From: CAYYDE01 sp964470525
Lineage (GTDB): Bacteria; Patescibacteriota; Gracilibacteria; BD1-5; UBA6164
Direction of reading: 5' to 3'
DNA length: 64,000 nt
Assembly: GCA_964470525.1 (NCBI GenBank)
Contig: CAYYDE010000004.1
Location: 62,001 to 126,000 of the forward strand
Below, one piece after another: positions 51,621 through 61,558 of the stretch. A program made the translations under genes and the position numbers. Under the pieces are notes generated by a model. The model saw only the letters and a list, made by a program, of their open reading frames with translations, was not told the DNA's origin and made no database searches. How positions within the stretch are numbered: the first letter of the stretch is position 1; each line of letters starts with the position of its first letter.

Positions 51621-52985
51621 ATGAATAATCAGCTTCATATTTCATCGTTGCCAGTCAGGCTCCTTGATGTCTCAGTCGTGAAAGTAACTCATAAGCATGA
51701 TCAAAAAGCATTGCAAGAATTATGATATGATGTTACTTTTGAGTATCAAAAATATATTTCATCACAACAACAACTTTTACAGTTTTATGATGAATCTCAA
51801 GATCCACAATATCTTTTTGATTTTTTGGAAGAGAGAGAGAATTTTTTATCTGGAAAAATCTCATATCAACCAATTTTTCCTCAGGAGCATTTTGTTCCAT
51901 CTGTGAATACAACTACTGTTTGAGTGAAAAAAGATGTTGAAAATATTGTAGATATATCGTGAAAACAGCAGTTTCTTGTAGAGTGAATTTTATTGTTTTG
52001 AGCAGCAGTTTGATCAATTATAGTTGTAAAAAATTATGATAAAATTCTTACTTTTTTGCAAAAAATATATTCAAAAAATATTCATGAAACTGGTGAGGGA
52101 GACATTTCTCAAGATGAAAATATTTGAAAAGAAAAATGTGAAGAAATATGAGATTGGATACAGCAGTTTTCTGAAAAACTTACTCAAAAGAAAAATATCT
52201 CAAACTATGATTATCTTGTGTTAGAACATAATTCTCTTTCTCAAGAAGTAGAAGAATTATATATTGAATACGAAAATGATTTAATAGAAATAGTGGATTT
52301 TCCTCATTTTAAAGAACTATATGAAAAATTTTCTTTGATGCGTAAGCAATTTAAAGTTTTTCAAAAAAATTACGAAGAATTTCTTGAAAAAAAACAGGAA
52401 AAACTCAATACAATAGATATGTTTTTGAAAGATGGAGTTGTATATCAAACAATATGAGTTGAAGAGAAACAAATTGAAGCACAAGAAATTATGGTGATGA
52501 CTTCAACATGAGAAACAATATATGCTTCTAAAACACATTTCTTTGAATTACAAAATTTGGATGACGTACAATCATTGGAAAGTATTGATTTTGAGCAGGT
52601 TCAATCTTTATTTGAGAGACAAAAAGCACCTTTTTATTTCTCAGAAGAATATACTTTGGATGAAGTTTTAGTTTTTTGTGATACATTACAAAAATATGTC
52701 AAAAAAATTGAGCATTATAAAGAAGAAAATCTTTGAGAGATGATAGATATTCTGAAAAAAACACTTTTATTTTTAGGAATAAAAAGAATAAATGTGTATA
52801 ATGCAAAAGATTTCAAAAAAATCTTGTTAAAAATCCATCCAGATAAACATAGTTATAAACAAGATTTCTTTTTACAAGAAGCATTGTCAGAAATTACAAA
52901 ACATATAAATATGATTCATGATCTTATCAAAAAAGATGAATATGCAACATATTTTAAAATGGAAATAGATAATGATGATGAATAA
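51621..52985 (+). CDS. Membrane protein with C-terminal J-like domain
   Basis: The 454-residue protein has one membrane segment (EGILLFGAAVGSIIVVKNYD, about residues 116-136), coiled-coil regions (LVLEHNSLSQEVEELYIEYE and FQKNYEEFLEKKQEKLNTID) and a C-terminal region with FKKILLKIHPDKHSYKQDFF, which contains the HPD tripeptide of J domains. DnaJ-like recruitment of DnaK to a membrane site is possible; it lacks zinc and Gly/Phe regions. Adjacent to the LysM gene. Confidence 0.7.
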
Positions 52986-53014
52986 TTTAATAATTTTACT
53001 CTTTAATTTTTATT

Positions 53015-53476
53015 ATGATGAAAAAAACTGCACCATTAACTTCTCTTGATGTACCAACTACATTACAAACATTAGTATATCCAAATCCCAATGAAATCTC
53101 TATATTTTTAAACTGTTTGTCACGTCCAACAGATAAAAATGCTGTAAAAAGAGAAAATCTTTCTCTGAAATTCTTTGATTTCCTCAGAGAAAATTTTCAA
53201 CCATATATTTGATGTGAATTGGAGTTTTTTATTAAAGGTAATCCACATTTTTCATATTTTAAATGAGAACTTCAAAGAATATGAGAAAGTGGAAAAATCA
53301 CAGGAGTTGCTCTTTTTTGTAAAGTACAAGCAAAAAAATGAGAAATGATGCAAATATTTCCAATAGAACTTTTTAAAAATGAGATTGAGTTTCAAGTAGT
53401 AGGACATCCAAAAGTTTGACAACCAGTTACACAATCTGTGAAAGATCAAGTTGATGAGGTTTTAGAACAATTGTAA
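53015..53476 (+). CDS. Hypothetical protein
   Basis: The 153-residue protein MMKKTAPLTSLDVPTTLQTL has a predicted beta-rich C-terminal half (GCELEFFIKGNPHFSYFKGE, VALFCKVQAKKGEMMQIFPI). ATG at 53015 or 53018 could be the start. Six glycines are TGA. It follows the J-domain gene by 29 bp and may share its transcript. No family recognised. Confidence 0.65.
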
Positions 53477-53563
53477 AAAGGGAGAAATATTTGACAAAAA
53501 TAATTTATTGATTATTTCAAATAAATAACTATACTGTCTCCTTGTTTTTTAATATTTTATAAT

Positions 53564-54448
53564 ATGCATTTATGTAAGCATTCTGATGAAAACATAACTA
53601 AAAAATGAATTTTAAAAAAAGTTCAAGGAATTTTTCAAGAAACTGTAAATAGAGTTGTATCACATGTTATGCATATTGTGTCGAGTAATACGAATATTCG
53701 TTATATTTATGCAAATGAATTTCAGGGACCATTTCAAAATATAGATTCGGAGAGATTGATAGAAGTTTGAAAAATTACAGAATGAGGTATGTGTGATCAC
53801 CTTTTAACGCATTATGTATTATATTTCTTATCAAGAGGTGGAACATATTATTGTAATGGACGTTTTTATTCATCAAACGAAGAAATGTTTTCAGAATATG
53901 ATAAATATGGTATGGAATATGATTTATATTTATCATTTTTATCTGGAATTAAATTTTATGATCAAATTCTTGATTTTCAGTTTGTTCAAAAACATACTTC
54001 TACTATCAAACACTACTTAGAGATTTTAGTCTCAACTACAGATGTAACAGAAAATGAAAAAATTTATTTTTCTCATATTTTAGATGAAAATTTAGAAAAA
54101 ACTTTTTCTTCAGAGCAAGAACAAAAATATATGCTAAGATATTTATTTTTAGCAGATTTACTTGGGTTAGTAGATGTTTGATTTATGAAAGATTTTTCTA
54201 TTTCATCAGTCATGATAGAATCTACTAAAATAGGAAGATATGATGTAAAACCTCTCTTTATGTTGGATATTTTTAATGAAATATTTGGAAAAAATCAGGT
54301 ATTGGATGTTACACAAGAAAATTATCAAGAAATTAAGGAAAAAATTCAAAAGGCAAGAGAAAATTTTTTGATAAAATTATGAGTACAAGATTTCATAAAT
54401 AAAAAAGAAATTTCTCAAAAATTACTAGAAAGTTTTTGAGAAAAATAA
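53564..54448 (+). CDS. Hypothetical protein
   Basis: The 294-residue soluble protein begins MHLCKHSDENITKKGILKKV and contains VVSHVMHIVSSNTNIRYIYA, a Tyr-rich middle region and a helical C-terminus (TQENYQEIKEKIQKARENFL). No motif was recognised. A TATAAT hexamer directly abuts the ATG. It ends in a strong terminator. Confidence 0.68.
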
Positions 54449-54473
54449 AAAGGAGAGCGGAGCTCTCCTTTTT
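54448..54473. terminator. Terminator after the 53564-54448 gene
   Basis: AAGGAGAGC-GGA-GCTCTCCTT with flanking A and T runs; convergent with the 54479 gene. Confidence 0.85.
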
Positions 54474-54478
54474 CGCGA

Positions 54479-54676
54479 TTAAAACTGCGAATACATTTTT
54501 CGATACTGTCGTTTTGGAATTCGCTTGGAAGCGAGTTTTTGCCAATAAATAATAAAAGGAAAAAAGTTTCTGAGTTTTTTATATCCAGTCAAATTTCCTT
54601 TTTGTCTTTCTATGCGTGCAGAAACTGTTGCACAAAGTCTGAGGAATAATGATATACGATAGGATAAACGAAACAT
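54479..54676 (-). CDS. Small basic hypothetical protein in GC-richer patch
   Basis: The 65-residue product MFRLSYRISLFLRLCATVSA is strongly basic and ends RQYRKMYSQF with a TAA stop. It has no internal TGA, a GGAG ribosome-binding site 7 bp before the ATG and uses CGN/CTC codons uncommon in neighbours. Those features group it with the foreign-looking gene that follows. The ORF is short, so it may be spurious. Confidence 0.45.
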   Translation of the reverse strand: MFRLSYRISLFLRLCATVSARIERQKGNLTGYKKLRNFFPFIIYWQKLASKRIPKRQYRKMYSQF

Positions 54677-54847
54677 ACGAAATCTCCAAATTATCAGAAT
54701 TTAAAGTACGAGTTACGCTTTCGTAGGATATGATATTGATTTTAGGAGAAAATGCAAGATTTTGATGAAAGGAGAATTTTTGAAAAAATTGACAAATTAT
54801 AAAATAATGTACAATACATTTACAAATCACATCAAGAGGAAAGAGTT

Positions 54848-55261
54848 ATGGAATATTTGTCTTGGCTTATGGTTTTGTTGTTCGCTGTAATATTAGTAGC
54901 ATGGATGAGCCGTAAGTATGTAAAAAAACAGAAATACTTAAAATCTCTCAAGGAGTCTGAATCTTCTTCTTTGGATGAAGAGAATATCGTTGAGATTTAT
55001 AGTGGTGAGGCTTCAGAAGAATATATTGATGATGTTCTTCGAAATATTCAATGTACGCTTGCTATGGTTATTCGAAAACCTGTGGTCGCAAATATTACTT
55101 ATGTGAGACCTTGGTTTGTATTTCATTCAAATGTTGGAGAATTTCAATGTTTGATAAGAAAATCGGATTTTATTCTCAAAAAAGGAGAAAAACAGTGTAA
55201 TTCTCGCTTACATCTTGATGAAATCACTCAAGCCCTGAAAACAATCGGTGTGCTTGAGTGA
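54848..55261 (+). CDS. Membrane-anchored hypothetical protein; foreign-looking, ends in TGA
   Basis: The 137-residue product has an N-terminal membrane helix (YLSWLMVLLFAVILVAWMSR), an acidic region (SESSSLDEENIVEIYSGEAS) and a compact alpha/beta C-terminal domain with three Cys (IQCTLAMVIRKPVVANITYV, FHSNVGEFQCLIRKSDFILK). There are no internal TGA codons; it ends TGA-TGA and a terminator follows 8 bp later. A strong AGAGGA ribosome-binding site precedes the ATG. If UGA were read as Gly, translation would continue through the terminator to TAA near 55326. Family not recognised. Confidence 0.78.
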   Translation: MEYLSWLMVLLFAVILVAWMSRKYVKKQKYLKSLKESESSSLDEENIVEIYSGEASEEYIDDVLRNIQCTLAMVIRKPVVANITYVRPWFVFHSNVGEFQCLIRKSDFILKKGEKQCNSRLHLDEITQALKTIGVLE

Positions 55262-55269
55262 TGAAATAG

Positions 55270-55296
55270 AAAAACAGTTCTTAGGAACTGTTTTTT
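55270..55296. terminator. Terminator shared by the 54848 gene and dnaK
   Basis: AAACAGTTC-TTAG-GAACTGTTT with flanking A and T runs between convergent genes. Confidence 0.85.
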
Positions 55297-55343
55297 GTTT
55301 TTGTCTGAATTTTTCAAGAAATTGTAAAGAGTAAGATTTAATA

Positions 55344-57233
55344 TTACACTCTCGTAGTGTTTTTTCCATCATCAGTTTCAACATCTCCATCAACCACTCC
55401 ATCAGCTGGAGGAGTTTCTTTTGAAGCATCGGCTTGTGCGTAAATTGCTTGTCCGATTTTCATCATGATTTCTGATAATTCTTTTGTTTTTTCATCAAGT
55501 TCTTCTTTTGTTACATCAGCTTTTGTGAGAAGTTCTTTTACTGTAGTAATTTTTTCTTCTGCTGATTTTTTATCTTCTTCAGATACTTTTTCTTTGTTAT
55601 CTGAAAGAGTCTTTTCTGCTTGGTATACTGTTGATTCTGCTATATTTCTTGCTTCTACTGATTCTTTTTTCTTTTTGTCATCATCTCTTGCAGCTTCTGC
55701 TTCTTTTACAAGTCTATCCACTTCAGCATCATCCATACCAGTTGAACCTTGAACAGTAATATGTTGTTCTTTTCCTGTACCTTTATCACGCGCTTTTACC
55801 TTGAGAACTCCATTTGCATCAATATCAAATGTAACTTCAATTTGTGGCACTCCTCTTGGAGCTGGAGCAATTGAGTCAAGCATAAATCTTCCGAGAGATT
55901 TGTTATCTAAAGCCATTTCTCTTTCTCCTTGAAGAATATTGATTTCAACTCCAGGTTGGTTATCAACAGCAGTTGAAAAAGTTTCTGATTTTGAAGTAGG
56001 AATCGTTGTATTTCTTGGAATCATTTTTGTTGCAACTCCTCACATTGTTTCAATAGAAAGTGAAAGTGGTGTAACATCAAGTAGTAATACATCAGTTACA
56101 TCTCATCCAATAATACCAGCTTGTACAGCAGCTCCAAGAGCAACAGCTTCATCAGGATTGATTCAAGCATTTGGTTTTTTCCCAAAAAATTCTTCTACTT
56201 TTTTAATAACAAGAGGAACTCTTGTTGAACCTCAAACAAGAAGTACTTGATCAAGATCTGATGCAGAAAGTCCAGCATCTTTGAGTACTTTTCTACATGG
56301 TTCAATAGATCTTTCTACTAAATCTCCAATAAGTTCTTCAAATTTTGTTCTTGAAATACTTATCATAAGATTTTTTGGTCCTGAAGCGTCAACTGTGATA
56401 TATGGAAGATTGATATCATAAGATGTTGTTGAAGAAAGTTCTTTTTTTGCTTTTTCAGCTTCATCTCTTACTCTTTGAAGAGCCATTGGATCGTTTCTGA
56501 GATCAAGAGCTTGTTCCTTTTTAAATTCATCAACGATATAGTCCACAATTCTTTTATCAAAATCATCTCATCCAAGATGTGTATCTCCATTTGTGGCAAG
56601 AACTTCAAAAGTTCCTTCGTCTGATAATTCTAAAACTGAAATATCAAAGGTTCCACCTCAAAGGTCATATACAGCAATTTTTTCATTTTTATTTTTTCCA
56701 GCTCCGTATGAAAGTGCGGCAGCAGTTGGTTCATTTACAATTCTTTTTACTTCAAGACCTGCAATTTTTCCCGCATTGATCGTTGCTTGTCTTTGATCAT
56801 CATTAAAATAAGCAGGAACCGTAATTACGGCTTGAGTAACAGTTGTTCCGAGATATTTTTCAGCATCTTCTTTGATTTTTGCAAGAACATAAGCTCCAAT
56901 TTCTTCTGGTCTCATAGTTTTTCCATTAAATTCAATAAGAGCTGCTCCATCACTTCATTTTACTACTTTGAAAGGAACACTTTTAATTTCTTCTTGAATT
57001 TCATCAAATTTTCTCCCAATAAATCTTTTTGCTGAGAAAATAGTTCCTAAAGGATTTGTAATAGATTGTCTTTTTGCTGGAGTTCCAACAATAATATTTC
57101 CATCTTTTGCTGCAACAATAGAAGGAGTTGTTCTATTTCATTCTGCATTTGGAATAACTTTTGCTTCTCAACCTTCCATAAAAGCCACACAAGAATTTGT
57201 GGTTCCAAGGTCAATACCGATAATTTTTGACAT
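55344..57233 (-). CDS. dnaK: Molecular chaperone DnaK (Hsp70)
   Basis: DnaK is the ATP-dependent folding chaperone. The 629-residue protein shows MSKIIGIDLGTTNSCVAFME, VPAYFNDDQRQATINAGKIA, YDLGGGTFDISVLELSDEG, VLLLDVTPLSLSIETM-type region and the C-terminal acidic, Pro-containing tail (SKETPPADGVVDGDVETDDG). The first Gly of the GGGTFD loop is a TGA codon. The substrate-binding half contains no TGA. No grpE or dnaJ is adjacent. Confidence 0.97.
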
Positions 57234-57284
57234 ATTTTTATAAATTAACTAGTAAATATTAGAAAAATTTTCTAATTCGTGAAT

Positions 57285-57312
57285 ATTTTATTCAAAAAAA
57301 AATTCTTGTCAA
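57285..57312 (-). promoter_or_regulatory. Promoter of dnaK
   Basis: Minus-strand TTGACA (57312-57307) and TAAAAT (57290-57285) with a 16-bp spacer, about 50 bp upstream of the dnaK ATG. Confidence 0.7.
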
Positions 57313-57318
57313 ATATTT

Positions 57319-57345
57319 TTAGCACATTTTATGTTTTGGTGCTAA
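57319..57345. promoter_or_regulatory. CIRCE-like inverted repeat upstream of dnaK
   Basis: TTAGCAC-N13-GTGCTAA matches the outer arms of the CIRCE operator (TTAGCACTC-N9-GAGTGCTAA) with the same spacing; only the innermost two bases of each arm differ. CIRCE is the binding site of the heat-shock repressor HrcA. It lies 6 bp upstream of the -35 of dnaK. Confidence 0.7.
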
Positions 57346-57439
57346 AAATAGTTTTTTGAACAAAAAATCTATGGAATTCTTGATTTTTTTTGTATTATGT
57401 GATACAATCAAAGAGTTAGTTTATAATTATTATAGTATT

Positions 57440-58021
57440 ATGTCTAGATTGGATCAAGAAAAATGAAAAGATATTTCTTCAGAAAATAATAATTTTATGT
57501 CAGATGAAATGGGAAAAACTATTGCTGAGATTCGTAAAGAAGCAAATCAATTAGTAGAAATAAAATATACATTTGATAGAAATTTGTTTCCTTCATTTAA
57601 AAATGAAGTTGTATATCAAAAAACGTTGAATTCTTTAGTTTCTTTAGGGAGAAATATCGTATGAGAATTTCAAAATGCAAACACAATGGATGAATTTTTG
57701 GAGATTCTTTGAACGCTTGATTATGCACCAAAAGATGTAAATTATGGACCATATTATTCAAGTGTGATACAAGGATATTTAGATGATAATTATGTTTTTT
57801 CTCATAATAATCTTTCGGTTATTGCTTGATGAAATCTTCTCACAAGAGATTTATGAATCAGAGATACTTTTGTACGACTTTTTGGTGGAGAAAAAGCATT
57901 ACTTGAGAGAGCAAAAAAACATTTTATGACTCTTCATGGTTTCAGATGAGATGAAGTAGAATTTAATGAAGAAAAGTTTCTTCTTGAGTTGCAAGTATGA
58001 AGAGCTGTAGCAACAATATAA
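57440..58021 (+). CDS. Hypothetical protein
   Basis: The 193-residue soluble protein MSRLDQEKGKDISSENNNFM contains TIAEIRKEANQLVEIKYTFD, YYSSVIQGYLDDNYVFSHNN and VRLFGGEKALLERAKKHFMT. Eight glycines are TGA. It is divergent from dnaK across the CIRCE-like element, so it might share heat-shock control; no family recognised. Confidence 0.65.
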
Positions 58022-58078
58022 ACTTGAAAAAAAATAAAAATATAGTATACTAAAGAAAATAATTTATAATATTTCGGT

Positions 58079-58354
58079 ATGTCAACACAAGAACATTCAC
58101 CTATCTTTGAAATTCTTGATTGAGAAAATAATCAAACTCTTTCTCAAGAGGTTCATACTGTCTGAGAAAATACAGCTGCTGAGGTTTTACGTGCTTTATA
58201 TAAAGAAGAGTGATTTTTACGAATTTTATGAATTTTGCCATGAGAAAAATTTAATCCATCAGTTCATGTAGAAGCTCTTTGAGTTGTTCGACCTCTTCAT
58301 AAACAACAAACTTCTGCTCAATATGAGGAAGAAAATTTGCAAAACGCAGCATAA
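58079..58354 (+). CDS. Small hypothetical protein
   Basis: The 91-residue protein MSTQEHSPIFEILDGENNQT has EVLRALYKEEGFLRILGILP in the middle and a Gln-rich C-terminus. Six TGA glycines are present. It lies 57 bp after the previous gene and ends in a terminator. No homologue recognised. Confidence 0.6.
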
Positions 58355-58378
58355 AACCATAATTTTTATGGTTTTTTT
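58353..58378 (+). terminator. Terminator after the 58079 gene
   Basis: AAAACCATAA-TTTT-TATGGTTTTTTT; the stop codon lies at its start. Confidence 0.82.
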
Positions 58379-58456
58379 GTTGTTTCAAAAATAGGAAAAG
58401 TTGATTTTTTGAGAAAATTGGATACAATTTTCTTGTTATTTTTTAAAAAAAGAAGT

Positions 58457-58672
58457 ATGAAACAATTATGTGTTATTTTTTTATTGAGTTGTGTTTTAGT
58501 TTCTTGTAGTTGAACAACTCAAGAAATCTCTCAAACTCCAAATGAAGAAAATCAACTTTCAGATATTCAAGAGCCAATTCTTCCAATTCATGAAGCTTCT
58601 ACAGATGCTGAAATAGAATTTTCACAAGCACTTGATAATTTATTAAATGAAATTGCAAATGAGCAAGAATAA
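58457..58672 (+). CDS. Small predicted lipoprotein
   Basis: The 71-residue protein MKQLCVIFLLSCVLVSCSGT has a lipobox (LVSC, Cys at 17) followed by an acidic, Pro/Glu-rich segment (ISQTPNEENQLSDIQEPILP) and a short helix. Lipid anchoring is expected. It is followed after 1 bp by the holB-like gene. Confidence 0.65.
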
Positions 58673-58673
58673 T

Positions 58674-59372
58674 ATGCTTCAAATGTGTATTGATGTAATA
58701 GAGAGCAGAAAAATGTTTCAGCCTCTTTTATTTACGTCATCAAATTTGAAAGGATTTCATATTGAACTTGCACTTCTTATTGAACAATTATTTCAACATT
58801 TTTGAGTTGATTCTCATCATATATTTATACTTCCTGATGATGGAGAAACGCTTAAAATTGAAACAATTCGTCAGTTTATTGCAAAATCACATATTCGTTC
58901 ATCACAAAGATTTCAGATATTTTTGATTGAAAATATTTCAAGACTTTCAGTACAATCAGCAAATGCTTGTTTAAAGTTTTTAGAAGAACCTGGAGAGGGA
59001 AATGTAGTATTTCTTACCAATACTTCAGAGTCATGAGTATTAGAAACGATTTTATCACGCGTAAAACATATTTCGCTTCAAACAAAACAAGAATTACAAT
59101 GAGATCCGTTTTTTTTAGAATTGTTGGAAGATTTTTATCATAAAAAAAATACCAATCTTCTCACATATTTTTATTTTGATAAAAAAAGACAAAAAGAAGA
59201 GTATTCACATTTTTTTGTTTCTTTGCTATTTTTTGCAAAAAAATATAATCTTTCTGCGGAAGTATTTGATGAAATCGAACAAAATCTTTCCTTTTTAGAA
59301 CAAACATCTATTGCTCCGAAATATTTAGTTGATAGAATATTGTTGTTGTTGCATAAAATCAATATTTGATAA
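58674..59372 (+). CDS. DNA polymerase III delta'-like subunit (HolB-like)
   Basis: The 232-residue protein resembles the AAA+ core of clamp-loader delta': TLKIETIRQFIAKSHIRSSQ, FQIFLIENISRLSVQSANAC and LKFLEEPGEGNVVFLTNTSE. Delta' normally lacks Walker A activity, consistent here. It is shorter than the usual 300-330 residues, ending in a helical region. It precedes the pilin-NHL gene by 9 bp. Confidence 0.82.
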
Positions 59373-59381
59373 AAAAGAATT

Positions 59382-60878
59382 ATGAAATATCTGTATTGTA
59401 AAGCTTTTACGTTGATAGAAATAGTTGTTGGAATCAGTATTTCCATGATTTTAATGGTGTCTTTGAGTTTGTTTGTAACATCTGGAATGCAACAAATTAC
59501 TTTACAAAAAAATATTTTAGATACTCAAAAACAAACTCAAATTTATAAACAAAAGATGGAAAATATTTTTTCACGAAATATTCTTGGTGTTCAAGCCGTT
59601 GGAAGTGGGGTATTTTTGCAAACAGATATGTTTTTATGAAAATGAAATGGAGTATTTATTGCTCCAAAAACTTCTTCGTGATATTGTTGAGTTGATCCTG
59701 ATTTGGAAACAACACATATAGAATTATATGAGTTTGTGTGATATGAATGAATGTGAGGAGATTTTTTTAATGGTAGAGTTTTTTCAAATGAAGGAAATGA
59801 TGTTTTTACTTTCTCATGATCAGGGTTTTCAGGATCTGTATTTCCAACAGATGTAGTACTTTCATGATCACAAAGATTTTTTACTGATTATGGAAATCAT
59901 CAAGTTTTTGTGGATGATCAAAAAATATATGGAAAATGAATTTTTGGAAGCCAAACATGATATCTCAATACTCCAACAGGAATAGCTTTTGGATGAGGAA
60001 AAATATTTGTGAGTGATACTGGAAATAATAGAATTGTTTCATTTGATGAACATGGAAATAATTTTGAAGAAATTTTGAATTACAAAGACGGAATTTCTGC
60101 TCCAATGTGACTTTTTTATACAGGATGAACATTATTTATTTCTGATAGTGGAAATGGGAGAATACTCAAATATTCTTCAGAAGAATTTTCAAACATTCCT
60201 GAATTTGTTGCAAAATTTACTCCAACTCAAACACAAACTTTGACTGGAATGAGTGTGAAATTTTTGTCTCATACTTGATGAGAAATTTTGCTTTCACATT
60301 CTGGAACTTTGAGTTGGTGAGGTACAGGAAGTATTGTTTGAAATAATTTAGAATACGAATTTGATGAAAGAGATGTTTTTGCTTGAAGTGAAGATAGTTT
60401 TACACTTTCATGATTGAATAATTGAAATTTCTCTCAAACAGGTTCGTATATTGCTGAAATAATTCTTTGAAATGAAACTTTTTTTGTCCCATATTTTACA
60501 CAGTGAGATGGAAATATTTTCACAAAATCTGATAATACTTTAGAAATTTTTGCAACGGGATTTTCTCTTCCAACTGGAATATTTGGAAGTTGAGGAAATA
60601 TTGTTGTAAATGATTTTATAACACGAGAATGGCAAGCATTTGATATTGAATGAAGTTTTACAACAAGTTGAGCGTTGTCTCAAATAGATTTTTCTTCATT
60701 ACCACAACATCCTTTGGTATATAGTATGTCTGATTTTGTGGTGGAACCAGATTCGTTTCAAATCGCAATAGAAGAAAATATTTTTCATGTGAGTTTTGAT
60801 TATTATATCTATTATGATTGTATAGACCCAGAAAAAAGTGCAAAAAGAACAATGATTATGAAGAAATATCTTGATTAA
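59382..60878 (+). CDS. Prepilin-type N-terminus fused to NHL-like beta-propeller
   Basis: The 498-residue protein begins MKYLYCKA then FTLIEIVVGISISMILMVSL: a pilin-like leader with Ala instead of Gly before the conserved Phe. The outer domain contains at least two NHL-type units, GIAFGGGKIFVSDTGNNRIV and GLFYTGGTLFISDSGNGRIL, in a Gly/Ser-rich beta-repeat context suggesting a propeller. TGA glycines are frequent, including within these repeats. It may be a pilus-tip binding subunit. Confidence 0.75.
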
Positions 60879-60909
60879 AAAATCACCATCATTTGATGGT
60901 GATTTTTTT
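60877..60909. terminator. Bidirectional terminator between the pilin-NHL and VKOR genes
   Basis: AAAAAATCACCATCA-TT-TGATGGTGATTTTTT; strong stem between convergent genes. Confidence 0.85.
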
Positions 60910-60917
60910 GTTCATTT

Positions 60918-61367
60918 TTAGTTGAGATTTTTTTCTTTTGTGATACGAAAACTCAATATTGCAATTGTTATAATTGCGATACTACAAGCGAGACACGCAA
61001 GACAGATAATTGGAATTTGTAGTTCATTGAAAATAATGTATCCGTTAAACATCATTCATCCAAGAGCGAGCACGAAAATGGTTTTGAAATAATTTTTGTT
61101 TTTTGATTTCATTCCGAGAAATGCCAAAAGAAAAATAATCGGATACACCACCATCGCGATAGCTGAAAAAGGAATTCCAAACATCCAAGCAAAATCTTGT
61201 AAAAATAGATTTGAACAAGAAAAAATATCATTCACATCACAGAAAAATTCACTCACTTCTCCAGTATTTGCCAGTTCTGCTTGAAGGTTATAGGCAGCAA
61301 AAGTAAGATAGATTGCATTTCATAAAGAAATAAAAGCAAGAATAAGTATTGCGTAGATTTTTTTCAT
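60918..61367 (-). CDS. Vitamin K epoxide reductase (VKOR) family protein
   Basis: VKOR homologues re-oxidise DsbA-like partners for disulfide formation outside the membrane. The 149-residue protein has about four membrane segments, the loop CDVNDIFSCSNLFLQ with the shuttle Cys pair, the FGIPFSAIAMVVYPIIFLLA helix and the C-terminal active site IPIICLACLACSIAIITIAI (CxxC). No fused thioredoxin domain. Its product fits the many Cys-rich surface proteins in this window. Confidence 0.88.
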
Positions 61368-61462
61368 AAGAGTGTTTTAAAGAATTAAAATATTTTTTAT
61401 TATATGGAAAAAAATCGGATGTAAAAAGAAAAACCATTGACAAGAGAATTATTTTATATATT

Positions 61463-61509
61463 TGTCAATATGTTTGCATTTGAAATTATAAAAATACTAC
61501 ATATAGTGT
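61463..61509 (+). promoter_or_regulatory. Tandem NrdR-box-like sites upstream of nrdD
   Basis: ATACTACATATAGTGT (61494-61509) matches the NrdR box consensus (ACACWATATATWGTGT) at 14 of 16 positions. A weaker copy with core CAATATGTT starts 31 bp upstream (61463-61478), the usual three-turn spacing. A TTGACAA-N18-TTGTCAA inverted repeat (61437-61468) overlaps. NrdR represses ribonucleotide reductase genes in response to dATP; an nrdR gene is not in the window. Confidence 0.55.
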
Positions 61510-61558
61510 TTATGTATTTCGCGGATACGAAAAAATTTTATTTATTTTTTTATGTATT

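Noticed and set aside
55465..56250. Two plus-strand ORFs of about 100 codons opposite dnaK
   Set aside because: They are low-complexity Ser/Phe-rich antisense shadows of dnaK.
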